The notes below the pieces were generated by a model. It saw only the letters and a program-made list of their open reading frames with translations, ran no database searches and was not told the origin of the DNA. DNA of 64,000 nucleotides from Bacteroidetes bacterium HGW-Bacteroidetes-8. Lineage in GTDB: Bacteria; Bacteroidota; Bacteroidia; Bacteroidales; UBA932. A program made the translations under genes and the position numbers. Of this stretch, positions 18,229 through 26,687 are shown in pieces; position 1 is the first letter of the stretch; each line of letters opens with the position of its first letter. The stretch is from positions 1 to 64,000 of the forward strand of contig PHCZ01000009.1 in the NCBI GenBank assembly GCA_002840895.1. The letters are read 5' to 3'.

Positions 18229-19796
18229 TCCTTCCTTATCCTCCAATTGATAGGGTAAAGATTGTTAGCTCGGGTGCCCAGATTTTTGACATATCCTAGC
18301 GGTAATCCTCCGTAAGTGACTATTAAATAGCCTAATGGAGCGCCTTGAAGAGTTATTGATTGCCGGGCAAGATATTTAAGCGCAATATCCTTTGAGAGTT
18401 CGAATCGTGGAATGTCATTTGAACCGGTAATCGAGAGCGCATCTTCCGGATTGTGAATTTCTTGAATTAACTGCTTGGATAACTGTTGCTTAGAAGGCAA
18501 TTGCTGAGATTGCTGCTTGGAGTGTTGGTTGAATAGCTGTTTAGCAGTTAATTGCTTGGATAACTGTTGCTTAGATGGCAATTGCTGAGATTGCTGTTTG
18601 GATAGCTGTTTAGCAGATAATTGCTTGGATGAAAGATGATTAGAAGAGATCGTTGCGGGTTGGTATGGAATGGCATTTTCAACTGAGTCTTTTGGAGCAA
18701 TCTCTTTCCTAAAGAGTGCGAAGAAGAGTCCTTCGCCGCGAACCAGGCCGGGGAAGAGGCGGTATCCGCCTGCAGATCCTTTGACTACGCCGGATTTATT
18801 TAGCATTGTTTCCAGATGGCCGACCGAGAGGGTGGCAGTGTCAGATGAGTGGATAAGGGTATCGGGTGAGTGGGTGGCGGAGCCGGATGAGCTGGTGGCA
18901 GAGTCGGATGAGTGGATGATGGTATCGGGTGAGTGGGTGGCGGAATCTGGTGAGTGGTTGGAAAAGTGATTGTGATAGAGCTCTTCAAGGGAGATGAGGT
19001 GGGCGCCGAGTTGTTGTTGGAGCCATATTACATTTTGGTCGTTTTCGTAGATGTTAAAGGTGCAGGTTGAGTAGGCAAGGTATCCGCCTGGGGCCAGGGT
19101 TGGCCAGATATCGGAGAGGATTCTTTTTTGCCGAGCTGCACAGGTTTTCACGTTCTCTTCACTCCACTCGCTAATCGCAACAGGATCTTTACGGAACATC
19201 CCCTCACCCGAACAGGGGGCGTCTACAAGTATAAAGTCAAATTGAAGGCCTACTGCATTGCAGTAGGAGCTTATCTCCCTGGCATCTTTACTTGTAACCT
19301 CAACTGAGTGGTTTCCCCATTTTAAGAGGTTCTCTTTTAAAGGGGCTACTCTGTTTTTAACAACCTCGTTAGCAACAATATATGAATGCAAAGGGAGCAT
19401 AGAAACCAGATGAGTAGTCTTGCCACCCGGGGCAGCGCAAAGGTCAAGCACCCTTGGGTTTGAGATATCTGCAAGAAGGGGTTTGATAAGGGCCAGAAAC
19501 ATTGACGATGGCTCCTGAACATAATAGGCACCGGCGTGAAGGGCAGGGTCCAGAGTGAAGTTTGGTCGTGAAGGCAGATAGTAGCCATCCGGGCACCAGG
19601 GGACTTTGTCTCCTAAGGCAATTGCCTCATTGACAACAGAATCAACACCCTTTAATAGAGGTTTTAACGGATTGATGCGAATGGAGAGAGATGGTTCAGT
19701 ACTCTCAAGAGCATCCAGGATTATTGGAGCTCTGTCGCTGCCTGCCGCCTCTAGCAGATAGTCTTGAAATTTGTTCGGAAGTACTCTCTTCTCCAA
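18213..19796 (-). CDS. RsmF/NOL1-type RNA 5-methylcytosine methyltransferase with repeat insertions
   Basis: A predicted SAM-dependent rRNA m5C methyltransferase. VLDLCAAPGGKTTHL is the SAM-binding motif, DAPCSGEGMFRKD carries one catalytic Cys (DAPCSG) and YSTCTFNIYENDQ the second (STCT). The C-terminal ~70 residues (from about FELSKDIALKYLARQ) match the RsmF PUA-like tail. I prefer the TTG start at 19796, which gives LPNKFQDYLLEA right after the start as in relatives; an ATG at 19871 would overlap the upstream hexosaminidase gene by 64 bases. Two low-complexity insertions, Ser/His/Asp/Thr-rich and Gln/Ser/Lys/Leu-rich, sit between the catalytic and C-terminal parts. Confidence 0.9.
   Translation of the reverse strand: MEKRVLPNKFQDYLLEAAGSDRAPIILDALESTEPSLSIRINPLKPLLKGVDSVVNEAIALGDKVPWCPDGYYLPSRPNFTLDPALHAGAYYVQEPSSMFLALIKPLLADISNPRVLDLCAAPGGKTTHLVSMLPLHSYIVANEVVKNRVAPLKENLLKWGNHSVEVTSKDAREISSYCNAVGLQFDFILVDAPCSGEGMFRKDPVAISEWSEENVKTCAARQKRILSDIWPTLAPGGYLAYSTCTFNIYENDQNVIWLQQQLGAHLISLEELYHNHFSNHSPDSATHSPDTIIHSSDSATSSSGSATHSPDTLIHSSDTATLSVGHLETMLNKSGVVKGSAGGYRLFPGLVRGEGLFFALFRKEIAPKDSVENAIPYQPATISSNHLSSKQLSAKQLSKQQSQQLPSKQQLSKQLTAKQLFNQHSKQQSQQLPSKQQLSKQLIQEIHNPEDALSITGSNDIPRFELSKDIALKYLARQSITLQGAPLGYLIVTYGGLPLGYVKNLGTRANNLYPINWRIRKDFGSV
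18466..18625 (-). repeat. Gln/Ser/Lys/Leu coding repeat in the RsmF-like gene
   Basis: An in-frame array of short units such as SKQLSAKQL and KQQSQQLPSKQQLSKQL. The block with the gcttagatggcaattgctga motif appears twice about 75 bases apart. It encodes a hydrophilic linker between the methyltransferase and the PUA-like tail. Confidence 0.8.
18835..18965 (-). repeat. Ser/His/Asp/Thr coding repeat in the RsmF-like gene
   Basis: In-frame units of about 8 residues (HSPDSAT, HSSDSAT, HSPDTLI) are repeated six to seven times. At the DNA level, gggtgagtgggtggcgga recurs. It is separate in composition from the Gln-rich array further downstream in the same protein. Confidence 0.8.
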
Positions 19797-19807
19797 ATTC
19801 TGGGGTG

Positions 19808-21682
19808 TTAATGGCGATTTCGGTCGAAGGCGGAGGAGCGGAAAATTTCGGTGGAGTAGTTGGCTCCCCAAAGGTCATAGCGATCGAACTGGTCTACAAG
19901 TTTGAGCTGGAATTTAGGCCAGTTTTTGTTGGCCGGGAGGGTCCAGTAGACCTCTGCCAATGCAGATAGCCGGGGGAAGATTCCATATTCCAGACGTTGT
20001 TTATGAGGGAAGTACTCTGTCCACATACAGCCCTGACCTCCAATGATGTTGGCAGCAACCGATGCAGGAACATCTGCAGGCACAGGCTCAAAGAGATAGA
20101 CTGAGTCCACGGGAGCGTACCAGGCACGATGGCAGAGGGTATCCTCGTCACGTTTTTGAGCCACATTAAAGTAGCTGTATTTGATAGGTGTCATAATTGC
20201 CTTATGGCCAAGCTCTGCAGCCTTGATTCCATTCTCAACATTGCGCCAGCTCATCACCACAGCACCCTTAACCAAACCATCGTCCAACATCTCGTCCCAG
20301 CCAATAAACTCACGACCACGAGCGTGAACAATATCTGCAATTCGCTTTGCAAAATACTTTTGAAGTTCATTCTCGTCCTTCAATCCATACTTACGCATAA
20401 ACTCCTGAGTAGAAGCAGACTCCTCCCACCACTTTTTAGCGCACTCATCTGCACCGATATGAATATATTTGCCCGGAAAAACATCCATCAACTCATTAAA
20501 AACATCCTCCAGAAACTTGAAGACCTCCTCCGAGGGAGCAAGCACATTGTTTTGGCGGTTGTAAATGCCCCAGGTTATTGCGGGCTGTTTTGGTATTTCG
20601 GGAGTTGTGCTAAATTGCGGATAGGTCGCGATGATTGCCATTGAGTGGCCCGGAACGTCAATCTCGGGAACCACTGTAATGTACCTTTGAGAAGCATACT
20701 CAACAATCTCCTTCATCTGCGCAATTGTGTAGAAGCCACCGTAGCGGGTGCTGTCTACGCCTGTCCCGGGAAAGATCCCGATAATTGTTCCGGCCCTCCA
20801 GGAGCCAATCTCGTTTAGCAGCGGGTGACTCTTGCTCTCCATTCTCCAACCCTGGTCATCTGTGAGGTGCCAGTGAAAGTAGTTCATCTTGTGCAGAGCA
20901 AGATAATCTATATATTGCTTTACATAATATACAGAATAGATGTGTCTTACAACATCCAGATGCATCCCCCGGTACTCAAAACGAGGGAAGTCCACCACCA
21001 CTATTTGAGGCAGATACAACGAAGTGCCGGCAGGAGAAGATTTTGCAGGTGAAGCTGTTGCAAGAGAAGGTTTTACTGGTGAAGCTGTTGCATTATTAGA
21101 GGTAATACCGGAGAGATTTTGGCCGGCAGGCACAGGCAGCAGTTGAATAAGGCTCTGAACTGCGTAGAAGAGGCCGGAAGGGTTTGCTCCGGTGAGAGTT
21201 GCCACCTTAGCATTAACCTCCAGATGGTAGGCCCCCTCCCTCTTGAGGTCCGCAAGGTCGTAGCCAAATTCCGGCATAGGTTTTACCCCCGCCAATGGTG
21301 AGATATTCAGCCGGATTACAGAGCTTATTGCATTGCGCTCGCTCTCCTTTGCGGGAAGTTTGTCCACCAGCTCTATGTTCACTCCGTAATATTTTTGCAG
21401 ATAGCTCTTTAAGAAAGCGGCAGAGTTCATCTCCTCGCAACCAATTGCCACTATCACGCTCTTTGAATCGATTTTGAAATTGGCCCCGTCAATCGGGAGA
21501 ACCACTTGCGGCTCAGGAATTATTGAGTGCCTGAGGTGCTTGCTTGCAGATGCAGATACAGGTGCTGGTGTGCTTGCAGGTGCAGATTCCGGTGAGATTG
21601 CAGGTGCAGATGTGCCTGCAGAGGCGGTTAAAATAGTGCTGCTCATTGCCAGTGTGAGTATTATTGATAAAAAATTTCTCAT
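19808..21682 (-). CDS. GH20 beta-N-acetylhexosaminidase
   Basis: An exported glycoside hydrolase family 20 enzyme that removes terminal beta-linked N-acetylhexosamines. It has a signal peptide (about residues 1-22), a GH20 N-terminal alpha/beta domain, then the barrel with YRGMHLDVVRH, FHWHLTDDQGWR and the catalytic Asp-Glu in HIGADEC (about residue 411). YIGWDEML-type and MWTEYFP motifs also fit. Two Ala/Ser/Pro/Thr-rich repeat stretches are present: after the signal peptide (PAPVSASAS) and near residue 205 (ATASPAKSSPAGTS). Length is 624. It lies just upstream of the RsmF-like gene in the same direction. Confidence 0.93.
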   Translation of the reverse strand: MRNFLSIILTLAMSSTILTASAGTSAPAISPESAPASTPAPVSASASKHLRHSIIPEPQVVLPIDGANFKIDSKSVIVAIGCEEMNSAAFLKSYLQKYYGVNIELVDKLPAKESERNAISSVIRLNISPLAGVKPMPEFGYDLADLKREGAYHLEVNAKVATLTGANPSGLFYAVQSLIQLLPVPAGQNLSGITSNNATASPVKPSLATASPAKSSPAGTSLYLPQIVVVDFPRFEYRGMHLDVVRHIYSVYYVKQYIDYLALHKMNYFHWHLTDDQGWRMESKSHPLLNEIGSWRAGTIIGIFPGTGVDSTRYGGFYTIAQMKEIVEYASQRYITVVPEIDVPGHSMAIIATYPQFSTTPEIPKQPAITWGIYNRQNNVLAPSEEVFKFLEDVFNELMDVFPGKYIHIGADECAKKWWEESASTQEFMRKYGLKDENELQKYFAKRIADIVHARGREFIGWDEMLDDGLVKGAVVMSWRNVENGIKAAELGHKAIMTPIKYSYFNVAQKRDEDTLCHRAWYAPVDSVYLFEPVPADVPASVAANIIGGQGCMWTEYFPHKQRLEYGIFPRLSALAEVYWTLPANKNWPKFQLKLVDQFDRYDLWGANYSTEIFRSSAFDRNRH

Positions 21683-21741
21683 CTTAATTGTATTTCAATT
21701 AGTTAGTATAATATAACTCAACCGGAAAGTGCAAGATAGCC

Positions 21742-22167
21742 CTATAATGGCATAGCGCCCATTGCTCTTTCAAGTTCGTCTGTAACTCTGTCAACTATCT
21801 CCTGCAGCTTGCCGCCAAGCATCATCTTGAACATTCCCGAGAGCTCAGAGTCCATAATTAACTGAAAATCTGATGTACCGGTTCCAAGATCGTTAAGAAG
21901 CACGGTAAAGGTAAAGGGAATGGGAGAAGAGCCGTACTGCTCGTAACGTATGCGGTTAAAAGGAGTTCTTTCGCAAATCTTCATCCCAATCTCAAACCCC
22001 TGATACCTGGCAAGCAGGGTGTCCGGAGTTGCTTCGAGATTGGCTTTGTCCATCATATCTGATGGCATATTACGGGTAAAGTTGGTAAGATCTGTAAAGA
22101 GCGAATAGAGAAAATCGGCAGGACGAGCAATTCTCACTACCCGTCCCTCTATGTGTGTATTTGCCAT
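21742..22167 (-). CDS. SRPBCC-fold small protein
   Basis: A 141-residue cytosolic protein with no signal peptide, beginning MANTHIEGRVVRIARPADFLYSLFTDL. The sequence fits the START/Bet v1-like SRPBCC fold as found in Bacteroidota orphan proteins. It lies 19 bases downstream of pyrE on the same strand, so co-transcription is likely. Ligand and function are unknown. Confidence 0.75.
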   Translation of the reverse strand: MANTHIEGRVVRIARPADFLYSLFTDLTNFTRNMPSDMMDKANLEATPDTLLARYQGFEIGMKICERTPFNRIRYEQYGSSPIPFTFTVLLNDLGTGTSDFQLIMDSELSGMFKMMLGGKLQEIVDRVTDELERAMGAMPL

Positions 22168-22186
22168 TTGTTAAAAAAATAAGTTC

Positions 22187-22822
22187 CTAACTATTTCCCC
22201 AAACCTCAGGCTGGTATCTCCAGTCCTGCAAAGTATCAAGATCGCTATCTGCGATATACTTACAAGCTACAGCCTCATTAATTAGAGTATCGTAATTTGT
22301 AAGAGTTCTCAGTTCAACATTACCATACTCAAATGCACGCCGAGATTTATTGAAGTTGTAAGAGAAAATTGCAACCATTCCAAGAACATTTGCACCCGCT
22401 TTACTAAGAGCCTCCACTGCGCTGAGTGAACTCCCACCGGTAGAGATAAGATCTTCCACAACAACCACATTTGCCTTTTGAGGAAGCTCTCCCTCAATTT
22501 GAGAGCCGGTACCGTGCTCCTTAGGTTTAGGACGCACATATATAAATGGCTTACCCAAAGCCTCTGCAACCAACATTCCCCAGGCAATTGCACCGGTGGC
22601 AACACCGGCAATAACATCTACATTCTCATAGTTCTGCTCAATCAATCTAACCAGACCTTTATAGATAATTTTCCGAGCTTTCGGATAGGATAAAATCTTT
22701 CTGTTATCACAATATATGGGTGATTTCCATCCGGAAGCCCAGGTAAAGGGCTTCTCCACGTTCAACATAACTGCTTTAATTTCCAACAGCTGCTTTGCAA
22801 CAATTTTTTCTGTAGACTCCAT
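22187..22822 (-). CDS. pyrE: orotate phosphoribosyltransferase
   Basis: It converts orotate and PRPP to orotidine 5'-phosphate in de novo pyrimidine synthesis. The PRPP-binding motif VVVVEDLISTGGSS is clear, as are IYCDNRKILSYP and FIYVRPKPKEHG of the OPRT family. Start is the ATG at 22822 (211 residues); the longer reading to 22885 runs through the promoter palindrome. Transcribed from a TATCTTTG element in a palindrome shared with the divergent NUDIX gene. Confidence 0.95.
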   Translation of the reverse strand: MESTEKIVAKQLLEIKAVMLNVEKPFTWASGWKSPIYCDNRKILSYPKARKIIYKGLVRLIEQNYENVDVIAGVATGAIAWGMLVAEALGKPFIYVRPKPKEHGTGSQIEGELPQKANVVVVEDLISTGGSSLSAVEALSKAGANVLGMVAIFSYNFNKSRRAFEYGNVELRTLTNYDTLINEAVACKYIADSDLDTLQDWRYQPEVWGNS

Positions 22823-22835
22823 AAAAAAAAATAAG

Positions 22836-22853
22836 TATCTTTGCGCAAAGATA
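22836..22853. promoter_or_regulatory. palindromic divergent promoter of pyrE and the NUDIX gene
   Basis: TATCTTTGCGCAAAGATA is a perfect 18-bp palindrome. Each half is an exact TAnnTTTG -7 element, one reading toward pyrE (ATG 14 bases away) and one toward the NUDIX gene (ATG 22 bases away). The two RNA polymerase sites overlap completely, so the two directions should compete. Confidence 0.75.
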
Positions 22854-22874
22854 GTAAAAACAATCCTCTTTTTA

Positions 22875-23501
22875 ATGTATAGCATCTACTTCGAAAATCG
22901 CAGTCTGGCGGTATGCTCTCTTGCGGAGCAACCTCTAAACGACCCAAACGCAGTACTCTACAGCCCCGCAAGCATCACAGAGATAGCAAATTTGCCCGAG
23001 ATGTTTGACAAGAGCCCGCACATTTGCAAGCTATACATCCCAACAAAACAAGAGAACGAGACCTTTACTCAACTCTGCTCAAACCTCACTCATATCAGTG
23101 CAGGTGGAGGGCTGGTAACAAACTCAAAAGGTCAATATCTGATTATTTTCCGCCACGGCAGATGGGACCTTCCAAAAGGGAAACAGGAGCCGGGGGAGGA
23201 TATCCGCACCAGCGCAATAAGAGAGGTAGAGGAGGAGTGCGGGGTTAACCATCTGCATATAAAAGAGCATCTTTGCGACACCTACCACACCTACCGCCGC
23301 TACGATAAATTCTGGATTAAATGCACCAGCTGGTTCAAGATGGACTACACAGGCAACGGCATAGAGACCACTCCGCAGGTAGAAGAAGATATAGAGCACG
23401 CTGTTTGGGTAGATAAAAAAGAGTTGAAAAACTATCTGAACAACACCTACCCCTCTATAATAGAGGTTTTCGAGAAATCCGGAGTTACCTTAAATCTGTA
23501 A
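22875..23501 (+). CDS. NUDIX hydrolase
   Basis: A Mg-dependent hydrolase of a nucleoside diphosphate linked to another moiety; the substrate is unknown. The Nudix box GKQEPGEDIRTSAIREVEEE is complete (GX5EX7REUXEEXGU). An N-terminal ~70-residue region precedes the Nudix domain. The start at 22875 (208 residues) lies just after the palindromic promoter; reading further upstream would overlap pyrE on the other strand. Its 3' end overlaps the convergent LolA-like gene by 17 bases. Confidence 0.9.
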   Translation: MYSIYFENRSLAVCSLAEQPLNDPNAVLYSPASITEIANLPEMFDKSPHICKLYIPTKQENETFTQLCSNLTHISAGGGLVTNSKGQYLIIFRHGRWDLPKGKQEPGEDIRTSAIREVEEECGVNHLHIKEHLCDTYHTYRRYDKFWIKCTSWFKMDYTGNGIETTPQVEEDIEHAVWVDKKELKNYLNNTYPSIIEVFEKSGVTLNL

Positions 23502-24171
23502 CCACCAGCCCCTTCATTCTGCCGGCAGGGAAGATGAAATTGGTCGCAGGCCATCCCGACGATGGCTTAAAAGACTTAATCACAACCACGTAACTACTCC
23601 CATCCTTTGCCGTGTACTCAATTTTAACCGGTAGATTGCTAACTTTGTCTATCCCCACCAACACACTCTTGTATGGCATCTTTTTATTTGAAGGGATCAA
23701 CTCCACAACCCAGTTACCATTGCTCTCCTTGAGGCGTGCAGAGTAGCTGTAGCTGCTAGTTTGGGTACCCAGTGATGTTAGAAAACCAATCGGATTCTCT
23801 ACAAGGTCTGTATCTGAGGTGTCGTTCGGAAAGATTGTAAGTTCGTCAATTTCTGTACTGAGAATCCATTTGGACTTTCCGTCACAAAAGAGCTCCAGTT
23901 GAGGATTTACCATTTTAAAAGCGTTCCCCTGAGCCTGAACTGTGCCGGCAAAATCGCCCAGCAGCTCCCCTTGTGCAGATTTTGCACTCATCTGAAAGGT
24001 AACCTCAATAGCAGGGTGCTGCTTGATTGCACTTCTCATCTTTGATAGCAAATCTGTTGTAGATGGAGCACTTTTGGCTACTGACGAAACATTATAGATT
24101 GAAAAATCTGCACCCTGCCCAAAAGCGGCCCAGGTGAAGAGCATTGCTGCAAAACTTAAAAAATACCTCAT
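23485..24171 (-). CDS. LolA-like outer-membrane lipoprotein carrier domain protein
   Basis: A periplasmic protein with a signal peptide (MRYFLSFAAMLFTWAAFGQG) and a LolA-type fold: MRSAIKQHPAIEVTFQMSAK, a QGNAFKM segment and a CDGKSKWILSTEIDELTIF segment match the family. It probably carries lipoproteins across the periplasm. It follows ftsK with one base between stop and start, an arrangement common in Bacteroidota, so it is co-transcribed. Length 228. Confidence 0.85.
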   Translation of the reverse strand: MRYFLSFAAMLFTWAAFGQGADFSIYNVSSVAKSAPSTTDLLSKMRSAIKQHPAIEVTFQMSAKSAQGELLGDFAGTVQAQGNAFKMVNPQLELFCDGKSKWILSTEIDELTIFPNDTSDTDLVENPIGFLTSLGTQTSSYSYSARLKESNGNWVVELIPSNKKMPYKSVLVGIDKVSNLPVKIEYTAKDGSSYVVVIKSFKPSSGWPATNFIFPAGRMKGLVVTDLR

Positions 24172-24172
24172 A

Positions 24173-26662
24173 TTAATCCAGCGAAGCGAGTATTTTGTCC
24201 AGCGATCTAAAGTCGGTGATGTGCACCTGGCGGGCTTTGCTACCCTCCGAAGGACCCACGATACCCGCTGCTTCCAGTTGATCCATTATCCTTCCGGCAC
24301 GATTGTATCCAAGATTCATACGCCTTTGTATCAAAGATGTAGAGCCCTGTTGATACTGAACCACCAGTTTTGCAGCCTCATCAAAGAGCTTGTCCCGTTT
24401 ACCGAGATCAACTTCACCTGCCGCCGAGACATCCCCCTCCTCACCGGTATACTCAGGCAAATAGTGTGCCGAAGCATAACCCTGCTGAGAACCAATAAAC
24501 TCGGTTATCCTCTCCACCTCAACTGTATCTATAAATGCACACTGAACTCGGGTAAGTTCACCACTTACAGAGATGAGCATATCGCCGCGGCCGACCAGCT
24601 GGTTGGCACCGGTTGACTCCAGGATTGTGCGTGAATCTATGTTGGAGATAACTCTAAAGGCGATACGGGCCGGGAAGTTAGCCTTAATAAGACCGGTAAT
24701 AATGTTTGTGGTCGGCCGCTGTGTCGCAATAACCAGGTGAATACCAATTGCGCGTGCAAGCTGTGCAAGACGAACTATCGGCTCCTCAATCTCACGACCG
24801 GCAGTCATAAGAAGATCTGCAAACTCATCTATAACCACCACTATAAAATGCATATACCTATGCCCCTTGAGCGGGTTTAACCTGCGAGAGAGAAACTTCT
24901 CGTTATACTCCTTAATTGTACGCACGTGAGCCAGTTTAAGCAGATCGTAACGGGAGTCCATCTCAATGGTTAGAGACTTAAGAGTATATACAACTTTTTG
25001 AGTATCTGTGATAATAGCGTCATCACTATCCGGCAGTTTAGCCAAAAAGTGTCGCTCAATTTTTGAGTATAGAGAGAGCTCTACCTTCTTAGGGTCTATC
25101 AACACCAGCTTCAACTCCGAAGGGTGTTTTGTGTAGAGAAGAGATGTTATTATTGCATTCAGACCCACAGATTTACCCTGCCCTGTAGCCCCAGCCACCA
25201 AAAGGTGAGGCATCTTTGCAAGGTCAAAGCACATAGCCTCGTTGGAGATTGTTCTCCCAATCACAATTGGAAGCTCAAATTTAGAGTTCCTAAACTTAGG
25301 ATCTTCCAGCAGAGATTTCATCGGAACTATGCTGGGCTTGTCGTTTGCAACCTCAATACCCACCGCATTTGTCCCGGGAATTGGGGCAATAATACGAACA
25401 CCGCGAGCAGCCAGCGAAAGAGCAATATCATCCTCCAGACGCTTGATTTGCGAAATTCGCACCCCTGCACTCGGAACAATCTCATAGAGAGTTACTGTAG
25501 GGCCGGTTCTTGCAAATATACGCTCAATAGATATCTTGTAATCACTTAAAGTCTTAACAATCTTGCGGTTATTCTTCTCCAGCTCATCCTGAGGAACCTT
25601 GTAGATTTTATCTTTATAGTCATCTAAAAGGCTCAATACCGGAACCTTGTAGTTAGGCAGATCCAGTCTTGGGTCAAACAGAGTCTCCAGAGTAGATTTT
25701 GGAATATCCTTAAGAAAATCCTCCTCCTCTACTCCACTATCCAAATCGTCATCTTCACCTATAAGCTCCAGCACATCGTCGTCATCCTTAAAAGGCACCT
25801 TGGCAGCAGCGTTATCACTCTGCTCAACTTCAAAAGGGACATCCTTAACGTACATCTCGGCAGGTGCAGATGCAGAGTGCCCGGCAGCAAGGCCGGCGCC
25901 AATACCGTATACAGACCCGGCAGCCAGGCCGGCGCCAACTCCGGCACCAATACCGGCAGATCCATTTTCAGAGTCCGGCTCGCTCTCTGCGCCGTCAACA
26001 GATACGAAGCGATCTACAGCATCTCCGGTATCATCTGCAACAATCTTTATTTTTTTGGGTTTTCTGTGGAAGATAGATGAGATGGCACGCTCAATCCAAA
26101 GGACTACATTGTAGTTGAGCAAAATGAGCCAGCCAATAAATACCACACTTATAAGGGCTCCGGCTCCGATAGGGCCCGCCATCCCCACCAGCCACTCATT
26201 AACATAGTATCCGTACGAACCTCCGACACCGTTGCCAAACCAGTCGTCAAACTTTGTAAAGCTGAACACAAATGAGAATAGCAGCGACAATATAATGGCT
26301 CCGTATAGAGTTAGGAAAAATATACGAAGAAGTCTCACTCTCTTTATTTTAAGAGAGTAGATGGCAACAGCAGCAAAGAAGAATGGAATGATAAATGCAC
26401 CAAGACCAAAGAGTTTGGAGAGCAATAGGTTAGACCAAAAGAAGCCCAACTTTCCTGCTCCATTCTCTACAGGTACAATTGCGTTCCAGGCATCCGGCCT
26501 GGTAAGCAGGGACTGATCTTCTGCCCAGGTAAAGAGGTATGAGAGCAGCGCCACCAGTGTGTAGACACTTAAGGCGGCAAAGAACAGGCCTGTGATTAGT
26601 TTTAAGGCTTCGCCCCCCTTAGGAGGAGGTGCGGTTTCGGCATTGGAACTCTTTTTTGCCAT
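24173..26662 (-). CDS. ftsK: FtsK/SpoIIIE-type DNA translocase
   Basis: A septal DNA translocase that segregates chromosome ends at division. It has four N-terminal membrane segments (about residues 24-200), a linker with an Ala/Gly repeat (GIGAGVGAGLAAG), then the motor: Walker A GATGQGKS (about residue 494), Walker B VVVIDEFADLL (about 611), ATQRPTTNIITG, and a C-terminal winged-helix gamma domain (STSLIQRRMNLGYNRAGRI). Length 829 is usual. It lies between murA (25 bases upstream) and the LolA-like gene. Confidence 0.95.
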   Translation of the reverse strand: MAKKSSNAETAPPPKGGEALKLITGLFFAALSVYTLVALLSYLFTWAEDQSLLTRPDAWNAIVPVENGAGKLGFFWSNLLLSKLFGLGAFIIPFFFAAVAIYSLKIKRVRLLRIFFLTLYGAIILSLLFSFVFSFTKFDDWFGNGVGGSYGYYVNEWLVGMAGPIGAGALISVVFIGWLILLNYNVVLWIERAISSIFHRKPKKIKIVADDTGDAVDRFVSVDGAESEPDSENGSAGIGAGVGAGLAAGSVYGIGAGLAAGHSASAPAEMYVKDVPFEVEQSDNAAAKVPFKDDDDVLELIGEDDDLDSGVEEEDFLKDIPKSTLETLFDPRLDLPNYKVPVLSLLDDYKDKIYKVPQDELEKNNRKIVKTLSDYKISIERIFARTGPTVTLYEIVPSAGVRISQIKRLEDDIALSLAARGVRIIAPIPGTNAVGIEVANDKPSIVPMKSLLEDPKFRNSKFELPIVIGRTISNEAMCFDLAKMPHLLVAGATGQGKSVGLNAIITSLLYTKHPSELKLVLIDPKKVELSLYSKIERHFLAKLPDSDDAIITDTQKVVYTLKSLTIEMDSRYDLLKLAHVRTIKEYNEKFLSRRLNPLKGHRYMHFIVVVIDEFADLLMTAGREIEEPIVRLAQLARAIGIHLVIATQRPTTNIITGLIKANFPARIAFRVISNIDSRTILESTGANQLVGRGDMLISVSGELTRVQCAFIDTVEVERITEFIGSQQGYASAHYLPEYTGEEGDVSAAGEVDLGKRDKLFDEAAKLVVQYQQGSTSLIQRRMNLGYNRAGRIMDQLEAAGIVGPSEGSKARQVHITDFRSLDKILASLD
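25862..25975 (-). repeat. Ala/Gly coding repeat in the FtsK linker
   Basis: In-frame units such as GIGAGVGAGLAAG, repeated as GIGAGLAAGHSAS. At the DNA level, cagccaggccggcgcc recurs about 45 bases apart as cagcaaggccggcgcc. It lies between the membrane part and the motor, where FtsK linkers vary. Confidence 0.75.
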
Positions 26663-26687
26663 CTTAAAAAGGTTTTATTTTTTAAAA

